Shown here one piece after another: positions 8,198 to 16,697 of a stretch of 61,209 bases of DNA (the stretch's first letter is position 1; each line of letters opens with the position of its first letter). The stretch is from Candidatus Zhuqueibacterota bacterium (GTDB lineage: Bacteria; BS750m-G25): NCBI GenBank assembly GCA_016783505.1, contig JADHWK010000010.1, forward strand, positions 1 through 61,209, written 5' to 3'. The position numbers and the translations under genes were made by a program. The notes under the pieces are model-generated. The model worked only from the letters and a program-made list of their open reading frames with translations, had not been told where the DNA came from and did no database searches.

Positions 8198-9945
8198 TGT
8201 TTTTAGCGACAACCGCTATTGATTCATTTTGGGACAAAAACGAAAAGATCCTGTTTTTGGGTCCGTGGTGCCTCTTACCACAAGATAAACATATATGGAA
8301 ATTACTTGATTATGAAATAATGCCGAGCCCATGGCGGGATCGTGATGCTTATTATAAAGCGGGGAAATATACTTATAGGACATATCACTATTTGTTAGCC
8401 CAATTGACCGGTTATCTCAATTCTGTTCATAACACAAATCACACCGAACGGTTTTGGCAGATTATTATAGGGCCGTGGTTACTTCACTTTATTGAAGCGT
8501 TGTATGACAAGTATTGGTGTTTGAGAAAGGCACTGAGGCAAGAGCGTAAGCTCAGGACAACTCTACTGGATGATAAGTGTTTTATGACACCAATCGATAC
8601 TCTGGAGTTTTTTGACTTGTCCTTGGGTGATTTCTATAACTTGCAGATGTATTCGCAGTTGCTTAGTTGTCTTGGTGTTAAAGGCAAGACAAAGGCTTTT
8701 GAATTAGAGAAAAGGACTGTACTCCGAAAAGGCAAAAGTTTCAAAGATGTTATCAAGAAACTTGTTTTCATTCTGAGCTGTAAAATAGCGGGCAGGTCCA
8801 GAATTATTTTATGGGACGTTTACTTATCCAATCACCAGTTGTTCCAATATGTATTAGCATCAAGCTTTTCGGCTTTTCCAATTCTGTACTCTGATGATGG
8901 TCAAATGAATTGTCACAACAGTTGCTCTGACCATAGGCGCAATGGATTATCGGCGTTGGATTCATGTGATGAGTTCACTCGAATGCTGGTTAGCATTTTG
9001 CCAAGTAATTTTCCCATTCTTTATTTAGAAGGTTTCAAGGGGTTTTCTGGGGGGTTGTCTGTGAAACGGAAATCACCCCCAAAGGTGATTGTAAGCGCAA
9101 CAGGGTGGACGTTTAATGAAACACTGAAATTCTGTGCTGCAGACTGGTGTCAAAATGGCACAATACTTTGTGGAGTTCAGCATGGAGGGCTTTACGGAAC
9201 CGCTAAATGGATGCCAGTTGAAAAGCATGAAATTGAAATAACAGACAATTTTTACAGTTGGGGGTGGAGATCAAAGGATAATAAAGCGGTGAAGCCTCTT
9301 GCCAATCCGAAGGTGGGTTGGTCAAGATATAAGAGAAAAGGGAAAAAGCGGAAAAGCCATATCTTGTTTGTGGGAAATTCTAACCGCAGATATCTTTACC
9401 GATTTACTAGTTGGCCTGTAGCAGAAATGTTCGAGGAATACATGCAATGGCGGAATTTATTTTTACAGGAGTTGTCACCTGAAGTACGTGCTAATGTTTT
9501 GGTTCGGCTCCATGCAGAGGATTACGGGCGAGGTGAAAGAGAAGCAATCCTAAAAGTGATGAAAGAGGTTGCTTTCGACGATCACAGTGCATCGTTTTTG
9601 TCAAGACTAGATAATGCAGAGATTGTTGTCAGCGATCATCCAATCACTTGTATTTTCGAAAGCACATCAAAAAATGTCCCGACAGTTATGTTTTGGAATC
9701 CAGAGCATTGGGAATTGCGTAAAGACGCGAAGGAATTTTTTGAAGGACTCTTTGATGTCGGTATCTGGCATAAAGGACCAGAGGAGGCGGGTAAATTCCT
9801 AAACAAGATTATAAAAGACCCGTTGAAATGGTGGATGGACGCAAAAACGCAGGAGGCAAAAGACCGCTTCTTACATAGATACGCTATGGGCAGCAATCGT
9901 TGGGCAAAGATGTGGTGGCGCGAAATGAAGGCTCTAATTGCATGA
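8197..9945 (+). CDS. LIC12162-family putative transferase
   Basis: 582 aa. The N-terminus has FLATTAIDSFW and the segment LFLGPWCLLP, and later segments are SATGWTFNET, GVQHGGLYGT and VVSDHPITCIFES. I recognise this pattern as the LIC12162 family (named from Leptospira), found in nonulosonate and LPS loci and thought to be a GT-B-like transferase. ATG 8197 forms a TAATG overlap with the upstream stop and has GAAGGA before it. Coupling to neuB and the SpsF-like gene suggests it transfers that CMP-sugar. The family call is from memory and the function is inferred. Confidence 0.65.
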   Translation: MFLATTAIDSFWDKNEKILFLGPWCLLPQDKHIWKLLDYEIMPSPWRDRDAYYKAGKYTYRTYHYLLAQLTGYLNSVHNTNHTERFWQIIIGPWLLHFIEALYDKYWCLRKALRQERKLRTTLLDDKCFMTPIDTLEFFDLSLGDFYNLQMYSQLLSCLGVKGKTKAFELEKRTVLRKGKSFKDVIKKLVFILSCKIAGRSRIILWDVYLSNHQLFQYVLASSFSAFPILYSDDGQMNCHNSCSDHRRNGLSALDSCDEFTRMLVSILPSNFPILYLEGFKGFSGGLSVKRKSPPKVIVSATGWTFNETLKFCAADWCQNGTILCGVQHGGLYGTAKWMPVEKHEIEITDNFYSWGWRSKDNKAVKPLANPKVGWSRYKRKGKKRKSHILFVGNSNRRYLYRFTSWPVAEMFEEYMQWRNLFLQELSPEVRANVLVRLHAEDYGRGEREAILKVMKEVAFDDHSASFLSRLDNAEIVVSDHPITCIFESTSKNVPTVMFWNPEHWELRKDAKEFFEGLFDVGIWHKGPEEAGKFLNKIIKDPLKWWMDAKTQEAKDRFLHRYAMGSNRWAKMWWREMKALIA

Positions 9946-10050
9946 AAATCCCCGCAATAATCCAGACACGTATGAATGCCAAGAGGTTTCCGGGAAAAGT
10001 TATTCAGCACATACGCGGCAACCGTTTTTGAAAAAGAGTGATGTAGAATA
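9942..10050 (+). pseudogene. Broken SpsF-like cytidylyltransferase, 5' fragment
   Basis: The ATG at 9942 overlaps the previous stop (ATGA) and opens a 29-codon frame reading MKIPAIIQTRMNAKRFPGKV, the exact N-terminal signature of SpsF-like cytidylyltransferases, then stops with TGA at 10029-10031. Reading GGCAA-CCG with one A restored gives G-K-P-F-L-K-K, the expected continuation. So a one-base deletion near 10020 broke the gene, and homology then ends around 10050. The remaining roughly 200 codons are absent. This is a residue of a second CMP-sugar synthetase gene. Confidence 0.75.
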
Positions 10051-10076
10051 AAAAAAGAAAGGATATTTCTATAAAT

Positions 10077-11057
10077 ATGATTCATATTTGCTTATCTTGT
10101 GATATCAATTATATCCAGCACATGGCTGTTACCATGAGTTCTATCCTGTATAATGAAGATGATAACAGGAAGTTGTTTTTCCACGTCATCCATAATGGCG
10201 GATTGACAGAGGATATTATAAAAAAAATAAATAAATTAACATCCTTAAAACCGTTTCAATTGAATACATACTGCGTGGATGCTGATTTTTATAAACGTTT
10301 GGAAAATGTTCCGGTAAAAGGTCGTTTCACCGAAACCGTTTTATATAGAATCATGGCCCCTTCAATTTTACATGATGTGTCGAAAATTATATATCTGGAT
10401 TCAGACATTGTCGTTACTCAAAACATAAGTGGATTATGGGATATGCCCATGAGAAACCATAGCCTTGCCGCCATTGATAACTTTCCTTTTCCCGATCATA
10501 TGTCCGATGTCGGGATTCCACGGGAAGGACCTTACTTCAACTCCGGTGTCCTCGTTATGGATTTGGAACTTATGAGAAGGGAGGAAACAGAAGGGAAAGC
10601 GATCGATTTTGTAAAGAAGAGCGGGCATTTGTGCAGGGCGCCGGACCAGGATGTATTGAACGCGGTTTTTTACAACGCATATCTTCGGTTGCCGCCGAAA
10701 TACAATGCGCGACACCTTTTTTTCATGCCGTCATTTTATTTAAATAAGAAACTCTATCATGCCGTCAGGCAGTATTATGGAGATGATGATTTCAACGAGG
10801 CCATCAATTCTCCGATAATCATCCACTATGCCGGGCCATCAAAACCATGGCATTATGAGAACAAAAACCGTCTAAAAAGTGAATACTGGAAGTATCTGCG
10901 AATGACACCATGGTCAGAATATCAATTTGATATGAGCTGGGGCAAATTCGTCGAAAAATGGACACCTGAATCGTTTAAATATTACGCCTGGAACTTGATC
11001 ATGCCGGGTGTTTTGAAAAAAGCCATCAAAAAATATGCTCTTACCAATAAGAATTGA
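10077..11057 (+). CDS. Family 8 glycosyltransferase
   Basis: 326 aa. It shows the GT8 pattern: IHICLSCDINYIQHMAVTMSSIL at the start, YLDSDIVV with the DxD metal site near residues 105-112, YFNSGVLVMDLELMR in the middle, DQDVLNAVF, and IIHYAGPSKPWHY at the C-terminal side. Such retaining enzymes (WaaI/LgtC type) add hexoses to LPS or capsule. A weak AAAGGA ribosome site lies just upstream, after the broken SpsF-like gene. Donor sugar unknown. Confidence 0.88.
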   Translation: MIHICLSCDINYIQHMAVTMSSILYNEDDNRKLFFHVIHNGGLTEDIIKKINKLTSLKPFQLNTYCVDADFYKRLENVPVKGRFTETVLYRIMAPSILHDVSKIIYLDSDIVVTQNISGLWDMPMRNHSLAAIDNFPFPDHMSDVGIPREGPYFNSGVLVMDLELMRREETEGKAIDFVKKSGHLCRAPDQDVLNAVFYNAYLRLPPKYNARHLFFMPSFYLNKKLYHAVRQYYGDDDFNEAINSPIIIHYAGPSKPWHYENKNRLKSEYWKYLRMTPWSEYQFDMSWGKFVEKWTPESFKYYAWNLIMPGVLKKAIKKYALTNKN

Positions 11058-11209
11058 TATTTTAAGCAACCCCTTAGAACGATCACAGGGGAATGAATCA
11101 CTCGATTACAGGGGTGAATGGCCTGAAGGACAAATACAAATCAGGCATGATAAACGGTCGTGATGAAGAATGTCACATCTCGTCTTGTTACTGTTAAGGA
11201 CAGGCGCCC

Positions 11210-12091
11210 ATGAAGGGATTTAAAACACATATTCAGAAGCTATTTAACATATTTGGTCTGACCTTGGAAGAGTTTTACCAGAAATTTGCCTATTGGTCCA
11301 TATCAAAGGCGAAGAAGCAACAAGCATTATCCGATCTGGTCAACATTTTGCGGAGGATCGTCCCCAATATTGCTAAACAGGAGACTGGGAAAGATAACGG
11401 GTTCCATTCCGGTTGGGAATTGAAAATGAGGGCACAACAAGCATTTCAATGTCTCATCATGATGAGGGCGATTGAAGATATCTCAAAAAAAGAGATCATG
11501 GTTGTCGATATTGGGGATGCCTACGGGACACAGATGCTTTATTTAAAAGAAATAGCAAAAAGAAAACATGAGATTGAAACATTGAGTGTCAACCTGGACC
11601 CTGTGGCAATAAATACAATCCAGGGGCAGGGTCTGACAGCAATTCTGAAAAGGGCGGAAGACATAGAACCGGAAGATGTCAACGGGAATGCAGACTTGAT
11701 CACATTATTCGAAACCATGGAACACCTGAACAACCCCGTCTTTTTTTTACAACGAATGGCTGAAAAATCATTGTGCAATCGAATGCTGGTTACGGTTCCA
11801 TATTTGAGCAAAAGCAGGATGGGATTACATCATATCAGGTCACAATCTCATGACCCATGCTACGCCAGGAATACCCATGTGTTTGAGCTCAATCCGGAGG
11901 ATTGGAGCCTGCTTTTTTTTCATTCGGGATGGAAAGTCATTTACAGCTGGATATATTATCAGTATCCGAGGAAATGGCCCCTTATCAGTGGCCTGTTGCG
12001 ATGGTACTGGCGGAGAGGGGACTATGAGGGATTCTGGGCCGCAATTCTCCAAAAGGATAGTACATATACCGAATTATACAAGGATTCATAA
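11210..12091 (+). CDS. SAM-dependent methyltransferase
   Basis: 293 aa. A class I methyltransferase core starts near residue 95 with MVVDIGDAYGTQ (motif I) and continues to LITLFETMEHLNNPVFFLQRMAEK, which matches motif post-I/IV in methyltransf_11/23 types. The first 90 residues are a helical extension that I cannot assign. It lies 150 bases after the GT8 gene with no clear promoter between. It probably O-methylates a sugar or a lipid-linked intermediate; the exact acceptor is unknown. Confidence 0.7.
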   Translation: MKGFKTHIQKLFNIFGLTLEEFYQKFAYWSISKAKKQQALSDLVNILRRIVPNIAKQETGKDNGFHSGWELKMRAQQAFQCLIMMRAIEDISKKEIMVVDIGDAYGTQMLYLKEIAKRKHEIETLSVNLDPVAINTIQGQGLTAILKRAEDIEPEDVNGNADLITLFETMEHLNNPVFFLQRMAEKSLCNRMLVTVPYLSKSRMGLHHIRSQSHDPCYARNTHVFELNPEDWSLLFFHSGWKVIYSWIYYQYPRKWPLISGLLRWYWRRGDYEGFWAAILQKDSTYTELYKDS

Positions 12092-12144
12092 TAGGGAAGG
12101 TGAACGGCCATTGCCGTCTTGTATTTCAAGATTCCAGAGAAAAC

Positions 12145-13032
12145 ATGAGAGGACCTGTTAAAAGACTGTTGCGATATGTCGTAAAAAATGATTTTACCTG
12201 GCGAATGATTGACGCGACCATCATACCTTTGTCCAATTATTGCCAGTGGCAGAGAGAGAAGATCAAATTATATCAAAACATGAATATCGATAGGGATGCT
12301 ATAAAATCGCTTTCAGACGAAATGGTCGTTAGAAACGGCCCCTTCAAAGGAATGAAATACCCCAAAATATCTGAAGGCGAAATTATGCTCCTGCCAAATG
12401 GGGGGGGCACATTTTTACCCAAATTGCTGGGTAGTTACGAGAGAGAGATTCAACCGGTCATAGAGAGAATATGTCAAACAGAGTATACAGAAGTAATCGA
12501 TGTCGGTTGCGCTGACGGTTATTATGCGGTGGGCCTGGCCTTAAACATGAAAAGTGCGAGAATCTATGCATTTGACACGGAAGAAAGGGCCCGGGTTTTA
12601 TGCAGAAGATTGGTGAAGGTTAATGGCGTGGGAGACAGCGTTCATGTTCACGGATCATTTTCAAGTGACAGGCTCATTAATTTTCCATTTACCGGAAGGG
12701 GACTCATATTGTGTGATTGCGAGGGGTTTGAAAAGGAGTTATTTACCAAAGAAGTGGTACCTTCCCTGGTAAATTGTGATTTGCTGATTGAGTTACACGA
12801 TTCCATCGATATCAATATATCTTCATATATTCTCAGCCTGTTTTCAAGGACGCATGACCAATTCATCATTGAGAGCATCGATGATATCCGGAAGGCCAAA
12901 ACATACTGTTTTAGTGAACTCGAAGGCTTAAACCTGGAAACAAAAAAATATATTTTACGGGAGAGGAGGGCATCTATCATGGAGTGGGTGTTTCTTCAAT
13001 CCAAACGATCTCGAACAAAGAACGAGCAATAG
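12145..13032 (+). CDS. FkbM-like SAM methyltransferase
   Basis: 295 aa from the ATG at 12145; a GTG at 12100 would add 15 residues that do not look structured. Motif I is EVIDVGCADGYYAVGLAL near residue 112, then IYAFDTEERARVL binds the ribose, and LILCDCEGFEKELF gives the acidic motif typical of FkbM-type enzymes. It is a second methyltransferase directly after the first and likely works on the same glycan. The acceptor cannot be read from sequence. Confidence 0.7.
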   Translation: MRGPVKRLLRYVVKNDFTWRMIDATIIPLSNYCQWQREKIKLYQNMNIDRDAIKSLSDEMVVRNGPFKGMKYPKISEGEIMLLPNGGGTFLPKLLGSYEREIQPVIERICQTEYTEVIDVGCADGYYAVGLALNMKSARIYAFDTEERARVLCRRLVKVNGVGDSVHVHGSFSSDRLINFPFTGRGLILCDCEGFEKELFTKEVVPSLVNCDLLIELHDSIDINISSYILSLFSRTHDQFIIESIDDIRKAKTYCFSELEGLNLETKKYILRERRASIMEWVFLQSKRSRTKNEQ

Positions 13033-13089
13033 CAAGAATATTGTCTATAAATAACCGCAGTCACGCATCATACTGGCAACGCCGATCAT

Positions 13090-14595
13090 ATGTCTGAAAT
13101 AGTACTCATCAATCCCAGAGTTACCGAAAACCGCTCTTCTTTTAAAGGGGAATACGCTGGGAGAGAGCCGCTTGGTGTATTAGCTCTTGGAAGTTTTTTG
13201 CACGGTAATAAGTATAATGTTGAAATTATTGATGCGAACCTTTATTACGAGAACGACGTTAGAGAGATGTTAGAATCAGTTCTTCACGAGTCAACAATCT
13301 TCGTCGGGTTTTCAGTAATGACTTCCCAGATTCCTCATGCTCTTGAGTTAAGTGATTACTTAAAGAAGGGAGATAAAAAACCATTTATTATATGGGGAGG
13401 AATCCATCCAACACTTTTTCCTAAGCAAACCTCCCTAAACCAAAACGTTGATTTGGTAATTTATGGGCCCGGAGAAGCCACATCACTTGAAGTGGCTAAA
13501 CAAGTTGAGTCAGGCGATTATGATTTTCAACATATTCAGGGGGTTTCAATTGGCGGAAGAATAAATGATGCGCGAGAAAAGGAGGACATAAATACTTTTC
13601 CTTTCTTTAATTATGACCTGCTTGATATCAAAAGATCTCTGAAGCCTTCCCTAGGTGTTTTATTTGGAAAAGACTCAAGGTCGTTAAATATTATATCATC
13701 AAGGGGATGTCCATGGAGATGCACTTTTTGCATTAACTATGCAACCAAAAACAGATGGAGAGGATTAACATCTGAGCGTTTTCTGGACGAATTGGAATAT
13801 CATATCGATAGGTATAAATTGGAAGCTGTTCGCATATTAGATGAGGACTTTTTTGTAAATGAAAAAAGAGTTACGGCTTTTATAGAAGGAATGGAAAAAA
13901 GAGATATTAGAATTAAATGGGGTACAAATGCTCGGGCAAATTACTTCAATGAAAAATATATTACTTTAGACTTTGCGAAAAGATTAAAGAATGTCGGGTG
14001 CAACTTTTTAGGGTTTGGAGCAGAGTCGGGAAGTAATCGAATTTTAAAGCTACTTAAGAAAGATATAAGTACAGGGCAGATATTGCATTCTGCAAAAATA
14101 TGTGCAAATGCAGGTATAAGGCCTCGTTACTCGTGGATGATCGGCATACCTGGACAAAGCAAGGAAGAAATGAAAAGTAATATTTTCTTGATGCGCGAAA
14201 TTAATAAAATCTGCCCTGAGGCTATGCATACTACAAATTGGATATATCGGCCATGGCCCGGCGGAGAGCTATATAATACAGCTAAGAAAGAAGGACTGAA
14301 AGAGCCGAAATCATTATCAGAGTGGGTTAGCTTTGGAGTTGATAAAAAGGATAACACAGGCTCTTATTCAGCAAAGGAGCTTCCTTGGATTGAGGACCAC
14401 ATCTTTGTTGAATTCCTTTCAAGATTCACGCCGCATATTATAGCGCAATTCCCGGAAAGATTGTCGCAGCGTTCCATCGTGGGCAAAATTGTAAAAGTGC
14501 TTTATTGGGCATGGGATTGGAAAATATGGAACTTTTTTGTTAAAACAATTGCCCGCATCCTCAATATCAGTTTTGACAAAAAACACTCCCAATAG
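13090..14595 (+). CDS. B12-binding radical SAM enzyme
   Basis: 501 aa. The N-terminal third has a cobalamin-binding Rossmann fold (VLINPR, GVLALGSFL, IIWGGIHPTLFP, DLVIYGPGE). The radical SAM core has the cluster motif Cys207-x3-Cys211-x2-Cys214 (RGCPWRCTFC), then FLGFGAESGSNRIL. Members methylate unactivated carbons or rearrange sugars and lipids. It sits between methyltransferases and an ABC exporter in a glycan locus, so C-methylation or rearrangement of a sugar is a reasonable inference. The sequence ends in a roughly 70-residue aromatic-rich tail of unknown role. Confidence 0.85.
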   Translation: MSEIVLINPRVTENRSSFKGEYAGREPLGVLALGSFLHGNKYNVEIIDANLYYENDVREMLESVLHESTIFVGFSVMTSQIPHALELSDYLKKGDKKPFIIWGGIHPTLFPKQTSLNQNVDLVIYGPGEATSLEVAKQVESGDYDFQHIQGVSIGGRINDAREKEDINTFPFFNYDLLDIKRSLKPSLGVLFGKDSRSLNIISSRGCPWRCTFCINYATKNRWRGLTSERFLDELEYHIDRYKLEAVRILDEDFFVNEKRVTAFIEGMEKRDIRIKWGTNARANYFNEKYITLDFAKRLKNVGCNFLGFGAESGSNRILKLLKKDISTGQILHSAKICANAGIRPRYSWMIGIPGQSKEEMKSNIFLMREINKICPEAMHTTNWIYRPWPGGELYNTAKKEGLKEPKSLSEWVSFGVDKKDNTGSYSAKELPWIEDHIFVEFLSRFTPHIIAQFPERLSQRSIVGKIVKVLYWAWDWKIWNFFVKTIARILNISFDKKHSQ

Positions 14596-14731
14596 GATGA
14601 AGATGGCCACACAATGTGAGAGCTTCTTGTGGTCAATTATCCTCTTAATTCAGGCCTTCTGACAAAGAATACGAGAATATTTTGACATGAAAATGAAAGA
14701 GGCATTTTCTTTATAACATCGCAGTAATTAA

Positions 14732-16585
14732 ATGGATCCTCAAATAGAAGAGAAAAGTTTCTATAAATTATCTAAAGAAATCTTCAAAAATATTCCATAT
14801 AAACGAAGAAAACAGTTTTGGTTTATTTTGTGTGGAATGATATTTTGCGCTGGATTTGAAACTGTCACTCTCGGTGCGATAGCATTTTATGCATCCACCA
14901 TTAATGATCCCGGGGCGATATTAGAATCGACCTATATGAAACGGATTCAGGATATAACGGGTTTTACATTTATCAATGACGTTTCAGGCCTCATTATAAT
15001 TCTGAGTGTCGTTGTTATCATCTTGGTATTGATGAAGAACCTCATGCTTACTATGTTAAAATACGTTGTTGCAAAATATACCTTAATGATCAGCCGGCAT
15101 TTTGGAGAATTAATCTTAAATGGTTTTTTGAGGATGCCATATGAATGGCATCTCACACAAAATTCGGCAGATTTGGTACTGGCTGTGCAATGGTCAAGTT
15201 TTTTCGGTGCCTACTCACAACTGGTTCTGAATATAATAAGTGACGCGTTCCTTGTCACCCTTATGATTTCTGCAATAATCACCCTGGAACCTTTACCGTC
15301 ACTGATCGTTTTAGTATTTTTAGGAGGCACTTCAGTAATTATATTTTTTAACGTCAGAAAACTAATCGATAAAAGTGCCTTTCGTTGTGCATCTTCTGAA
15401 GAAGCTATGAATAGATATGCGACAAGATCTTTACACGGAATTAAAGACGTAAAAATATTTGGAAAAGAGATCCCCTTTTTAAAAGCTTTCAGTGATGAGA
15501 TGAAAACGTTTATAAGGATGAGTGCCATAAGAGATGCCATCATTGGTATACCCGCTTATTTATTGGAATCTGTTGGATTTCTTGCCATTACATCTTCGGT
15601 TTGTATAATGATATTTTTAACGAATAAATCAAGTCTCAATATTATGGGAACGATAACGCTACTTGTGGTCGCTGCCTGGAGGATTTTACCCGCGGTTAAA
15701 AGAATGCTGGGAAGCATCAATGTGATGAGATCTTATCTTCCCTATCTGGGGAAAGAATTTAAATATATCGATGAATTTGAGGGTCAACTACAAGAATATC
15801 AACTTAAAACGTTTCTAGAAAGAAGTGCAGGTTTGGGAAAAGTTTTCAAGGAGAATATATGTTTGAAGGAAGTTTATTTCTCTTATAATGGTTCCTTGTC
15901 TTTCGCTCTACAAGATATTGGGCTGACAATAAGAAAGGCGACAACGGTGGGCATTATCGGAGCCTCTGGGGGCGGTAAGAGTACGCTTGTTGACATTTTA
16001 ATAGGGATATTGGCTCCGACAAAAGGTAATGTTATTCTTGATGGAAAGGAAATGGATAAAAGTAGCCTTGCTGAATGGATAGATGCAGTTGGATACGTGC
16101 CACAGACCCCCTATATTTTTGATGGTACCTTAGCACAAAATGTCGCTTTTGGGCTAAGAGATAATGAGATTGAAAGGGAGAAAGTCATTGAATGTTGTCA
16201 AATGGCCGCCATTGATTATCTTGAAGATTTATACAACGGTATCGATTCCTTGATTGGAGAGAGGGGCGTGCGGTTATCCGGTGGACAAAGACAGAGAGTG
16301 GCCATTGCAAGGGCGCTTTATAAGAGTCCTGAAACAATCATCTTTGATGAAGCAACAAGTTCTCTTGACACAAAGAGTGAAAAAGAGATTCAGAAGACCA
16401 TATATAGCCTGAAAAGAAATCACACTCTGATCATTGTTGCTCATCGTTTGAGCACTGTGGAGGATTGCGATTACATCGTTTGGATGGAAAAAGGAAAAGT
16501 AAACAAAGTCGGTAATTCTAAGGATATATTAAGGGAATATTCAAAAGGGGACGATATAGATAATTCGGAATATGAAAATAAGTAA
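14732..16585 (+). CDS. ABC exporter, MsbA/PglK-like flippase
   Basis: 617 aa, one polypeptide with an N-terminal six-helix membrane domain (to about residue 345) and a C-terminal ATPase. Walker A is residues 410-418 (GASGGGKST), the signature is LSGGQRQRVAIARAL, Walker B is TIIFDEATSSLD and the H-loop is IIVAHRLST. Length and order match lipid A or lipid-linked-oligosaccharide flippases, which act as homodimers in the inner membrane. As the only transporter in the window, it is the likely exporter of the glycan intermediate. Confidence 0.88.
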   Translation: MDPQIEEKSFYKLSKEIFKNIPYKRRKQFWFILCGMIFCAGFETVTLGAIAFYASTINDPGAILESTYMKRIQDITGFTFINDVSGLIIILSVVVIILVLMKNLMLTMLKYVVAKYTLMISRHFGELILNGFLRMPYEWHLTQNSADLVLAVQWSSFFGAYSQLVLNIISDAFLVTLMISAIITLEPLPSLIVLVFLGGTSVIIFFNVRKLIDKSAFRCASSEEAMNRYATRSLHGIKDVKIFGKEIPFLKAFSDEMKTFIRMSAIRDAIIGIPAYLLESVGFLAITSSVCIMIFLTNKSSLNIMGTITLLVVAAWRILPAVKRMLGSINVMRSYLPYLGKEFKYIDEFEGQLQEYQLKTFLERSAGLGKVFKENICLKEVYFSYNGSLSFALQDIGLTIRKATTVGIIGASGGGKSTLVDILIGILAPTKGNVILDGKEMDKSSLAEWIDAVGYVPQTPYIFDGTLAQNVAFGLRDNEIEREKVIECCQMAAIDYLEDLYNGIDSLIGERGVRLSGGQRQRVAIARALYKSPETIIFDEATSSLDTKSEKEIQKTIYSLKRNHTLIIVAHRLSTVEDCDYIVWMEKGKVNKVGNSKDILREYSKGDDIDNSEYENK

Positions 16586-16697
16586 ATAAGTAAATTGATT
16601 ATTGTCTTTTAAGGAAAAATGGTTGAAGGATTATTAGTATGAATTTTGTTGCGGTTAATATTCTTAGAAATTATTGAAGAATAAAGGATGCCTGTTC

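Noticed and set aside
11058-11209. Repeat of ACAGGGG-type words near 11095-11120
   Set aside because: Two short words only, with no symmetry or third copy.
14604-14636. GGCCACA/TGTGGTC hairpin after the radical SAM gene, as a terminator
   Set aside because: The stem is only seven pairs with one wobble, the loop is long and no T-run follows.
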